DNA from: an uncultured Anaerotignum sp.
GTDB lineage: Bacteria > Bacillota > Clostridia > Lachnospirales > Anaerotignaceae
Direction: 5' to 3'
Assembly: GCA_910578425.1 (NCBI GenBank)
Contig: CAJTQX010000038.1
Coordinates: forward strand, 1,603 to 27,300
Length of the DNA: 25,698 nucleotides
This document shows, in pieces, positions 1 to 5,798 of the stretch. Numbering within the stretch: position 1 is the first letter of the stretch; each line of letters starts with the position of its first letter. Under the pieces are notes generated by a model that was given only the letters and a program-made list of their open reading frames with translations, ran no database searches and was not told where the DNA came from. A program made the translations under genes and the position numbers.

Positions 1-445
1 TGCGGGGAATTGGGGCAGAGCCCCAAGGTCTTAAGGAGTATCATTGATATGTATTATATGCCGAGAGCAGAAACAAAGGCGGACTCCCTCCAACCGCAGG
101 AAATGCGGTTGGCAAACGGGTCAAGGGCTGGAAGCCCTTGCGGGGAATTGGGGCAGAGCCCCAAGGTCTTAAGGAATGTTATTGATATGTATTTACATGC
201 CGAGAGCAGAAACAAAGGCGGACTCCCTCCAACCGCAAGAAATGCGGTTGATAAATGGGTCAAGGGCTGGAAGCCCTTGCGGGGAATTGGGGCAGAGCCC
301 CAAGGTCTTAAGGAGTATCATTGATATGTATTTACATGCCGAGAGCAGAAACAAAGGCGGACTCCCTCCAACCGCAGGAAATGCGGTTGGCAAACGGGTC
401 AAGGGCTGGAAGCCCTTGCGGGGAGTTGGGGCAGAGCCCCCGAAA
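1..445 (+). repeat. Tandem array of a 139-base three-hairpin unit (3 copies plus a partial fourth)
   Basis: The start TGCGGGGA recurs at 1, 139, 278 and 417, giving units of 138, 139 and 139 bases and a truncated fourth that stops near 441. Each unit has three palindromes: H1 (AACCGCA/TGCGGTT, for example 92-110), H2 (CAAGGGCT/AGCCCTTG, 122-140) and H3 (TTGGGGC/GCCCCAA, 148-164), then AAGGTCTT and about 55 bases of spacer. Copies differ by a few substitutions (the second has TTGATAAATGGG where the others have TTGGCAAACGGG) and one indel. The array reaches the window's left edge, so its true length is unknown. Reading frames across it are products of the repeat, not genes. No other gene is visible before 518. 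Confidence 0.9.
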
Positions 446-462
446 AAGGTGTTAAAACATTT

Positions 463-490
463 AGGAGTATCGAAGGATACTCCTTTTTTT
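463..490 (+). terminator. Rho-independent terminator between the repeat array and rlmI
   Basis: A perfect 9-bp stem (AGGAGTATC 463-471 with GATACTCCT 476-484) and a GAAG loop are followed by a run of T to 490. It would end transcription entering from the left, or act as an attenuator in the leader of the methyltransferase gene, whose start is 28 bases further on. Confidence 0.75.
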
Positions 491-517
491 GGCGAAGGAA
501 AGGAAGGAGGAAACGGC

Positions 518-1720
518 ATGGGTTTGCCTGTGGCAGTTTTGAAAAAAGGTGAGGGCCGTATGCTGAAGGAAGGCGGCCTTTGGATATTTGACAATGAAAT
601 CGCGTCCGTATCGCCGGAGGCGGAGGACGGCGGACTGATTTTTGTACAGGATTTTGATGGTTACCCTATGGGGACAGGCTTTTATAACAGCCATTCTAAA
701 ATTGCCGTACGTATCATGAGCCGCGGCAGGGAAACAACGATTGATGAAGCGTTCCTGCGCGAACGCGTGCAGGCGGCATGGGAATACCGTAAAAAGGTTG
801 TGGATACCTCTTCCTGCCGCCTGATTTTCGGCGAAGCGGATTTCCTGCCTGGCCTTGTGGTCGATAAATTTTCAGATGTGCTTGTCGTGCAGTCGCTTGC
901 GCTGGGCATTGACCGCATGAAGGGCACTATACTGCGCCTTCTGCTGGAAACGCTGGCGGCGGACGGCGTGCAGATTCGGGGCGTATATGAGCGCAGCGAC
1001 GCCAGGGTGCGCAGGCAGGAGGGTATGGAGCTGGAAAAAGGATTCCTCAGCGAACCGTTTGACACAAAGGTGGGGATCGTGGAAAACGGCGTAAAATATA
1101 TTGTAGACGTGGAGGATGGACAGAAGACAGGCTTTTTCCTTGACCAGAAATATAACCGTTTGGCAATACAAAAGCTGTGCAGGGGTGCGGATGTGCTGGA
1201 CTGCTTCACGCATACGGGCTCTTTCGCTCTGAACGCCGGTATTGCAGGGGCGGCGCAGGTGCTGGGAATAGATGCTTCTCAGCTTGCTGTGGAACAGGCA
1301 GCGGAAAACGCGCGGCTGAATGGGCTGGAGAATGTGGTGCAGTTCCGCTGCGAGGATGTGTTTGACCTTTTGCCGCGACTGGAAGCCGAAGGGCGGCAGT
1401 TTGATGTAATTATACTTGACCCGCCGGCATTTACAAAATCCCGGAATTCCGTAAAAAATGCGGTAAAGGGTTATCGGGAAATCAACCTGCGGGCAATGAA
1501 GCTGCTGAAAGATGGGGGCTTTCTGGCGACCTGCTCCTGTTCGCATTTTATGACGTACGAACTGTTTACGCAGACCATAGGGCAGGCGGCGCGGAACGTG
1601 CATAAACGCCTGCGGCAGGTGGAATACCGCACACAGGCACCGGATCATCCAGTGCTTTGGGCGGCGGACGAATCGTATTATCTGAAATTTTATATTTTTC
1701 AGGTTTGCAGCCAGCCTTAA
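518..1720 (+). CDS. rlmI: Class I SAM-dependent rRNA methyltransferase, RlmI-like (23S rRNA m5C family)
   Basis: The 400-residue product matches the usual length of RlmI (YccW). An N-terminal PUA-like RNA-binding domain spans about residues 3-80. The C-terminal Rossmann methyltransferase domain has a SAM motif around residues 226-240 (VLDCFTHTGSFALNA), DPPAF at 301-305, and a cysteine-rich CSCS at 339-342 of the kind expected for a cytosine-C5 methyltransferase. By family it would methylate 23S rRNA at a cytosine; the exact position is inferred from E. coli RlmI. The ATG at 518 is chosen because AAGGAGG lies 7 bases upstream and the PUA domain begins at once; the longer open frame reaching back to 176 runs through the repeat array and is not credible. 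Several related paralogues with other targets exist, so the symbol is family level. Confidence 0.85.
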   Translation: MGLPVAVLKKGEGRMLKEGGLWIFDNEIASVSPEAEDGGLIFVQDFDGYPMGTGFYNSHSKIAVRIMSRGRETTIDEAFLRERVQAAWEYRKKVVDTSSCRLIFGEADFLPGLVVDKFSDVLVVQSLALGIDRMKGTILRLLLETLAADGVQIRGVYERSDARVRRQEGMELEKGFLSEPFDTKVGIVENGVKYIVDVEDGQKTGFFLDQKYNRLAIQKLCRGADVLDCFTHTGSFALNAGIAGAAQVLGIDASQLAVEQAAENARLNGLENVVQFRCEDVFDLLPRLEAEGRQFDVIILDPPAFTKSRNSVKNAVKGYREINLRAMKLLKDGGFLATCSCSHFMTYELFTQTIGQAARNVHKRLRQVEYRTQAPDHPVLWAADESYYLKFYIFQVCSQP

Positions 1721-1763
1721 ACAGTGAAATACAGTATTTTCAGCGTGAGGAGGAATGATAGCA

Positions 1764-2444
1764 ATGATGAGGGAAATGACGAAGGAAACAGTACAATGGA
1801 TAAAAGGCTTTTTGGAGACAGTAAAGGACTGCTTTGGTGAACGTCTGCTTTGCGCGGGCATACAGGGCAGCCGCGCCCGCGGCGAGGAAAAAGCCGACAG
1901 CGATATAGACGTTGTTGTTATTCTGGACAGGCTGGATTTTGCGGATCTGAAAGCCTACGATAATGCAGTTTCCGCATTGCCGGAGCGGGAAAAGCTGTGC
2001 GGGTTCCTTTCCGGAAGGGAAGAACTGGCGGCATGGGAGAAATCAGAATTGTTTCAGTTTGTGTTTGATACGAAGGTGTTGTATGGCAGTCTTGATTTTG
2101 TGCAGTTGGGGACGGAGGAGGATCTGCGGCGGGCAGTCCACAGCGGCGCGTGCGGCTTGTATCATGCCTGCGTGCATAATATCCTGCATGAGAAATCTCC
2201 GGAAATTCTGCGGGAACTGTATAAATCGGCGTTTTTTACACTGCAAATGAAATACTTTGCGGAAACAGGGGAATACATTTCTGCAAAAGAAGCAATGCGG
2301 CGCAAGACGGCGGATACTGACAGAATCATTGCCGCAGGGGCAATACAGGCGCGCACAGAACCGGAGACTTTTGCGGCGGAATTTGAACGCCTTGCCCGCC
2401 GCCTGATGGAATGGAGCGGAGCACTGATTACAATATATCAGTAA
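1764..2444 (+). CDS. Nucleotidyltransferase-domain protein (Pol beta/MNT fold)
   Basis: The product of about 226 residues carries the nucleotidyltransferase signature GSRARG at residues 35-40 followed by SDIDVVV at 46-52, with the two metal-binding aspartates D47 and D49. The rest is mainly helical and could form a HEPN-like or substrate-binding C-terminal domain, but I do not recognise it. Substrate unknown: relatives include aminoglycoside nucleotidyltransferases and AMP-transferring toxin or antitoxin proteins, and no toxin-like partner is adjacent. The start is ambiguous among ATGs at 1755, 1764 and 1767. AGGAGG at 1748-1753 is only one base from 1755 but 10 bases from 1764, so 1764 is preferred. 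It lies 43 bases after rlmI on the same strand and may be co-transcribed with it. Confidence 0.7.
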   Translation: MMREMTKETVQWIKGFLETVKDCFGERLLCAGIQGSRARGEEKADSDIDVVVILDRLDFADLKAYDNAVSALPEREKLCGFLSGREELAAWEKSELFQFVFDTKVLYGSLDFVQLGTEEDLRRAVHSGACGLYHACVHNILHEKSPEILRELYKSAFFTLQMKYFAETGEYISAKEAMRRKTADTDRIIAAGAIQARTEPETFAAEFERLARRLMEWSGALITIYQ

Positions 2445-2445
2445 T

Positions 2446-2471
2446 AAAAAGGGGAGAGCGTTTGCTCTCCC
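2446..2471 (-). terminator. Rho-independent terminator, probably for folT
   Basis: GGGAGAGC (2452-2459) pairs with GCTCTCCC (2464-2471) around a GTTT loop. Only the minus strand has a T tract after the stem (from AAAAA at 2446-2450 on the plus strand), so it ends leftward transcription from folT. Plus-strand transcripts from the nucleotidyltransferase gene would also form the hairpin but lack a U tract. Confidence 0.65.
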
Positions 2472-2476
2472 TGGCG

Positions 2477-2732
2477 TGTCAAAAAGGGCTCAGACTACGT
2501 CTTTCGTGTAGCCGTCCCGCGGCTGCGGCAATAGCGGGCTATGCACGCTATACGAAGCCTTTTTTGAGGAACTATCGGTATAACGCGACTTGTTCCATTA
2601 CCTTTCTGGAAAACCACAGAAAGCCTTGAAACTTGCCCTTTTCCTTGAGCGAGAGAAGCCCGCTCTGCGGATTCCCAGGCCGGACCAAAGGTCTGCCGCA
2701 AAAAGCGGGGCCTGAATATAGGCTTTTTGACA
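2477..2732. mobile_element. MITE-like element with 10-bp terminal inverted repeats
   Basis: A 256-base stretch begins TGTCAAAAAG (2477-2486) and ends CTTTTTGACA (2723-2732), a perfect 10-bp terminal inverted repeat, and holds several internal imperfect hairpins. It lies exactly between the folT stop codon and the folT terminator, as expected for a non-autonomous insertion. I see no clear target-site duplication. A minus-strand open frame of 87 codons (2495-2758) crosses it but starts outside it and has no ribosome binding site or recognisable domain. This covers almost all of the 321-base gap between genes. Whether it is a MITE or another dispersed structured repeat needs copies elsewhere in the genome. 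Confidence 0.5.
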
Positions 2733-2765
2733 GCCTGTGAAGGAGTTTTGCCTTCCAAAACAGTT

Positions 2766-3275
2766 TCAGCGTTTGATGTTAAGAGCGGGCAGATATCGAA
2801 CCATTACCCGAATTATAATGATTTCCATGACGCCCATACTGACAGCCTGTATGGCGCGCGGCGGCAGGAGCGAAACAAATGGCGCGCCAAACAGCATGGA
2901 AATCCAGAATGTATTCATCAGGAGCGAACCGATACACTCTGTCACCAGTATGGCGAGGATGATCCGTTTCATATCCTGTTTTTTATGCAGGAATATGCCG
3001 TATACTGCGCCGACAAAAAATGCTGTGACAGTGAAGCCCGGGAAATACTGGGCGATGGGGAACAGCGTTGCCCCGATGTAATCCCCCACTGCGCCCACAA
3101 TGCCTCCGGCGATGGGGCCGAACAAAATCGCTGCGGTCACAACGGGAATGAATGCAAACCCGATTTTCAGATTCCACAGGGAGATGGAAAGAAAACGGGA
3201 GAGCACAACATTTGCGGCCACCATCATGGCAAGAATGGCAAGACGGTGGGTGGAACGGATACTGCTTTCATACAT
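2766..3275 (-). CDS. folT: ECF transporter S component, folate-specific (FolT)
   Basis: The 169-residue, very hydrophobic protein has about five to six membrane segments, the typical S-component size. After a short basic N terminus (residues 1-10) the segments run through AILAMMVAANVVLSRFL, a FAFIPVVTAAILFGPIAGG region and a glycine-rich GAVGDYIG stretch seen in folate and pantothenate S components. It would capture folate outside the cell and pass it to a shared EcfA-EcfA'-EcfT module, which is not in this window. The start at 3275 is set by AAAGGAGG with 8-base spacing; an in-frame ATG at 3323 would put the ribosome binding site inside the gene. The THF riboswitch upstream strongly supports the folate assignment. 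Its terminator appears separated from it by the inserted element at 2477-2732. Confidence 0.88.
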   Translation of the reverse strand: MYESSIRSTHRLAILAMMVAANVVLSRFLSISLWNLKIGFAFIPVVTAAILFGPIAGGIVGAVGDYIGATLFPIAQYFPGFTVTAFFVGAVYGIFLHKKQDMKRIILAILVTECIGSLLMNTFWISMLFGAPFVSLLPPRAIQAVSMGVMEIIIIRVMVRYLPALNIKR

Positions 3276-3417
3276 ACTGCATACCTCCTTTGGATATGTG
3301 CAGAGGCGGCATTTTTGCAGCAAAAAACCCCTCTGCTATCTTTTTGCGACGCAAATACAATAAAAAACGTCTGGCTGTAAGATAACAAAGAGGAAGCTTT
3401 TTCTTCATTATGGTAAC

Positions 3418-3514
3418 AGCGGGATGCGGGCGATGCACCGCAAGGGAAGACCCTTTTCGTCCCCGTGGCAACTCCCCGTCCACAGGGCACTTAACGCGCA
3501 AAACCCTACTCTGT
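3418..3514 (-). promoter_or_regulatory. Tetrahydrofolate (THF) riboswitch upstream of folT
   Basis: On the minus strand the leader has the conserved order of the THF class I aptamer: AGAGTAG near 3512, GCGTTAAGTG near 3490-3500, a GGGGA..TTGCC hairpin, an ACGAAAAGGG..CCCTTGCGGTGC hairpin, and the closing CCGCATCCCGCT near 3418-3430. The last segment pairs back with the first to form the terminal stem. It lies about 140 bases before the folT start. The expression platform is not obvious: I see no strong terminator, but an imperfect hairpin (GCAGAGG/CCTCTGC) lies just upstream of the ribosome binding site, so translational control is possible. Confidence 0.88.
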
Positions 3515-3542
3515 ATTTGCACATGGAAAACCATGCGCTTTT

Positions 3543-3571
3543 ATTTTAGCATTTCCAAAGGGCTTCGTAAA
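3543..3571 (-). promoter_or_regulatory. Sigma-A-type promoter for the THF riboswitch-folT transcript
   Basis: Read on the minus strand, TTTACG (3571-3566) is separated by 17 bases from TAAAAT (3548-3543). The predicted transcription start near 3536 would put a perfect CATGG-AAAA-CCATG hairpin (3522-3535) at the 5' end of the RNA, just ahead of the aptamer. Confidence 0.55.
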
Positions 3572-3610
3572 GAGAAAGTTCAGAAATTTTTTTGCAGGGA
3601 GGAACAGGCA

Positions 3611-4006
3611 TTGAAAAACTGGCTTTGCTTTTTTGCTTTTATCGCTATACTACTGTTTGCGGTCTATATTTTGTATTGTCATGGTTTTGTTGAATGCAGG
3701 CGTATGCGGGCTGTCCTGTTTCTGTTTCGCGCCAGAGGGAAGAAGGATACCGTATCTCTGGATTCCTGCACCGGCTGGGTGCAGCATGTCGGAAGGTTCT
3801 GCGAAAGCAGTACCTATGTGTTTACTTTGGACGCGCAGCTGTCAAAGGGAGATGCGGCGGTATTTTTGCCGGGGCGGAACAAACAGCAGCTGTTGCAGTT
3901 GAATCGCCAGTGTCCGTCCGGCAGTATCAGGCTGGACGGAAAGACCAGATATTATATACGTTGGGAATTCAGAGATGCCACAGGAATGTGCAGTCTGCGC
4001 TGGTGA
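3611..4006 (+). CDS. Small membrane-anchored protein of unknown function
   Basis: The 131-residue product begins with a TTG codon 7 bases after GGGAGG (3598-3603). One hydrophobic segment at about residues 3-21 (WLCFFAFIAILLFAVYILY) looks like an uncleaved N-terminal anchor. It is followed by a basic stretch and a soluble, probably beta-rich remainder with no motif I recognise. The same frame is open upstream to 3410, but that stretch overlaps the divergent THF riboswitch and has no ribosome binding site, so the TTG start is preferred. It lies 128 bases before the ECF sigma gene on the same strand and may be transcribed with it. No function can be assigned. Confidence 0.5.
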   Translation: MKNWLCFFAFIAILLFAVYILYCHGFVECRRMRAVLFLFRARGKKDTVSLDSCTGWVQHVGRFCESSTYVFTLDAQLSKGDAAVFLPGRNKQQLLQLNRQCPSGSIRLDGKTRYYIRWEFRDATGMCSLRW

Positions 4007-4134
4007 ATAAAGCAAAGTCGTGCCGGTTTCCGGCTGCCAGGCAAATATTTTTTGGAAAAATGTGATATTTTGCAGGGGGAAAAGGTATTATCAGTGAAAA
4101 GCTTTTCAAAACAAAAGAAAGGACTTCACAGCTT

Positions 4135-4626
4135 ATGGACGAAGCAGTTTTTACCCGCACAGCCAAAGCCTATAAAGACCGGCTTTTCGCCATTGCCTTC
4201 CACTATTGCAGGAACAGGGCGGACGCGGAGGATATCCTTCAGACGGTACTCTTGAAGTATTACAGGTCTGAAAAGGAGTTTGGGACAGAGGAATATCTGC
4301 GGAACTGGCTGATACGGGTGACCATCAACGAATCCAAGCGGCTGCTCCTCGCCTGCTGGCGCAGGCGCACAGTGCCGCTGGAGGAATTGGAGGAATATGC
4401 CGCCCAGACACTTCCCGTACCGGAGGAAAGCGAGCTTTTTCTGGCAGTGCTTGCCCTGCCGCAGAAATACCGCATTGTTGTCCATCTTTATTATTATGAG
4501 GAATATTCCGTAAGGGAAATTGCAGACCTGCTGGCCATCAGGGAAACCACCGTGCAGACCCGCCTGATGCGGGCGCGCGCGAAGCTCAGGGAAAAACTTA
4601 AGGAGGCATGGAACGATGAAGAATAA
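4135..4626 (+). CDS. ECF-family RNA polymerase sigma factor (sigma-70 group 4)
   Basis: The 163-residue length is typical of ECF sigma factors. Region 2 spans about residues 8-72, with the helix DAEDILQTVLLKYY and the core-binding segment ending RNWLIRVTINESKRLL. Region 4 spans about residues 105-155, with LPQKYRIVVHLYYYEEYS and the DNA-recognition helix IRETTVQTRLMRARAKLR. It would direct RNA polymerase to a stress or envelope regulon. AGAAAGGA lies 11 bases before the ATG, a moderate ribosome binding site. It overlaps the next gene by 11 bases, the usual layout for a sigma factor and its membrane-bound antagonist. The regulon cannot be told from this window; I found no confident ECF-type promoter upstream. 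Confidence 0.88.
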   Translation: MDEAVFTRTAKAYKDRLFAIAFHYCRNRADAEDILQTVLLKYYRSEKEFGTEEYLRNWLIRVTINESKRLLLACWRRRTVPLEELEEYAAQTLPVPEESELFLAVLALPQKYRIVVHLYYYEEYSVREIADLLAIRETTVQTRLMRARAKLREKLKEAWNDEE

Positions 4627-5278
4627 GGAATACTACCAGAAGACTTTTTCAAGGCTGACCGCCTCCGAGGACGTGATACAGGAGGTAATGGATATGGATC
4701 AGAAAAAGATTTGCCGTTTTACAAAAAGGACTGCCGGAATCGCCGCGGCAGCCGCGCTCACGCTGACTGCGACAGGAGCGGCATATGCCGCAACGGACGG
4801 CAATTTTGCGGAGCTCTTGGAACGCATCACCATTTATATCAACGGCGAGGTGGCTTCTGTGAGCGATTATAATATCGTTGAGGACGAAAACGGAGATTCA
4901 CAGTTTGTCATCCCCTTAGATTCCGATGGGGAAAATTTTACCAGCATTACAGTCAAGCCTGACGCGAATAGTGACCCCGATGTGCATTATTCCATTGACG
5001 TGGACACTGACCGCGCGCTGGAGCAGGCGGAGGAGGTGCCTTTTACGCTGGAAGGCCAAAACGACAGGCTTTATTTGGTGGAAAAAGATGGGAGCCGTAT
5101 GGATATTACCGAAGCCGCCGCATCCGATGAGGGTTACCGCTATACATGGGTAGACGCGGACGGGAACGAACAGCAGGCGATTGCCCTTGGCACGCCGGAG
5201 GAGCATTTTATCGCGTTCAAAGCCGCTTCTGTGGAAACTGCAACGGAAAGTACGAATGCCGCAATGGAAGTAAAATAA
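4616..5278 (+). CDS. Membrane-anchored candidate anti-sigma factor
   Basis: The 220-residue protein has a cytoplasmic N terminus of about 38 residues, one membrane segment at about 39-59 (alanine-rich, ending AAYAA) and an acidic extracytoplasmic domain of about 160 residues. The topology and the overlap with the ECF sigma gene suggest it holds the sigma factor at the membrane until an external signal arrives. No HxxxCxxC zinc motif is present, so it is not a ZAS-type anti-sigma factor; it may belong to the DUF4179-like group found beside Firmicutes ECF sigma genes, which I cannot confirm. The start is supported by AAGGAGG 9 bases upstream (4600-4606). The AYA-A stretch could also be read as a signal peptidase site, which would make it secreted. 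Confidence 0.65.
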   Translation: MKNKEYYQKTFSRLTASEDVIQEVMDMDQKKICRFTKRTAGIAAAAALTLTATGAAYAATDGNFAELLERITIYINGEVASVSDYNIVEDENGDSQFVIPLDSDGENFTSITVKPDANSDPDVHYSIDVDTDRALEQAEEVPFTLEGQNDRLYLVEKDGSRMDITEAAASDEGYRYTWVDADGNEQQAIALGTPEEHFIAFKAASVETATESTNAAMEVK

Positions 5279-5289
5279 TAAGGTAAAAC

Positions 5290-5336
5290 AATAAACCCGC
5301 CCTTTCCGCGTAGCAGCGAAGAGGGGCGGGCTTTTG
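5290..5336. terminator. Probable bidirectional terminator between convergent genes
   Basis: CCCGCCC (5296-5302) pairs with GGGCGGG (5324-5330) around a 21-base loop that may be partly structured. A short T tract follows on the plus strand (CTTTTG, 5331-5336), and the plus-strand AACAATAAA before the stem gives a T-rich tail on the minus strand. It would end both the sigma/anti-sigma transcript and the convergent small gene at 5342-5551. Confidence 0.6.
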
Positions 5337-5341
5337 TTGGC

Positions 5342-5551
5342 TTATTTCCGTTTGTCAAATGTGTGCTTGTCGTATTTCCTGTCCAATTCTCCTTTTTTAG
5401 CGGAGAAACGAATGAAAAACGCCATCAGCGCAAGTGCGGCAATCAGCCCTGCCGCTACAGGCATCAACGCAGTGCCGGGGCCGCGTTCTGCTGTTTCCGC
5501 CGCCTGCACTGCCGTATCTAAAAGGATTCCCGCCGGATAACCAAATATCAT
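5342..5551 (-). CDS. Small single-pass membrane protein, unknown function
   Basis: The 69-residue product has one clear membrane segment at about residues 28-49 (MPVAAGLIAALALMAFFIRF), preceded by a segment with acidic residues (TAVQAAETAERG) and followed by a very basic C terminus, which suggests N-out, C-in topology. The start at 5551 is chosen because AAAGGTG lies 9 bases upstream; an ATG three codons earlier (5560) has almost no spacing, and the longer frame to 5656 runs through a repeat module. It is convergent with the anti-sigma gene and shares its terminator. I do not recognise the family. Confidence 0.5.
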   Translation of the reverse strand: MIFGYPAGILLDTAVQAAETAERGPGTALMPVAAGLIAALALMAFFIRFSAKKGELDRKYDKHTFDKRK

Positions 5552-5587
5552 CACATACATCACCTTTCTCAAAAGATAAAAGCTGAA

Positions 5588-5640
5588 AACTTCGAAGCTC
5601 TGCCCCGAACTCCGCAAGGGACAAGCCCCCTGACCTATTT
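5588..5640 (-). repeat. Degenerate copy of the dispersed hairpin module
   Basis: Read on the minus strand, this stretch contains GGTCAGGGGGC...CCCTTGCGGAG followed by TTCGGGGCAGAGC, matching the H2-H3 part of the module in the tandem array at 1-445. H3 pairs only in its core here and the AAGGTCTT tail is missing, so it is a decayed or diverged copy. It lies in the leader of the small gene at 5342-5551. Confidence 0.55.
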
Positions 5641-5696
5641 TTCTATCGGATTTCATGCAATAGGTATCATCAAAAAGTTATATTTCATACTTACTC

Positions 5697-5788
5697 ATTC
5701 GGAAAACGAAGTTTTCCGCAATAAAGTTTAGGATCAAACCCTTTTCAAAGGGTTTGCGGGGTTTTAGGGGCAGAGCACCTAAGGTCTT
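5697..5788 (+). repeat. Dispersed three-hairpin module (subtype with ATAAAGTTTAGG)
   Basis: H1 is GGAAAAC-GAA-GTTTTCC, then ATAAAGTTTAGGATCAA, H2 is CAAACCC..GGGTTTG, then GCGGGG, H3 is TTAGGGGCAGAGCACCTAA (one mismatch), and the tail is AAGGTCTT. The closest relative in the window is the copy at 21697-21786. It lies 11 bases past the stop codon of tex, on the downstream side for that minus-strand gene, so it could serve as a 3' structure for the tex mRNA. Confidence 0.8.
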
Positions 5789-5798
5789 TTCGTATCTT

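Noticed and set aside
1..445. CRISPR array
   Set aside because: The period is 139 bases with nearly identical spacers; there are no short constant repeats with variable spacers and no cas genes nearby.
176..517. N-terminal extension of the rRNA methyltransferase
   Set aside because: It would translate the tandem repeat and cross the terminator hairpin at 463-490; the strong ribosome binding site at 504-510 and the PUA domain both fit the start at 518.
2495..2758. Minus-strand open frame of 87 codons in the MITE-like element
   Set aside because: It has no ribosome binding site or domain and crosses the element's boundary. Similar frames are expected as by-products of a dispersed repeat.
2727..3380. 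Plus-strand open frames opposite folT
   Set aside because: They are antisense shadows of a well-supported S component with its own riboswitch.
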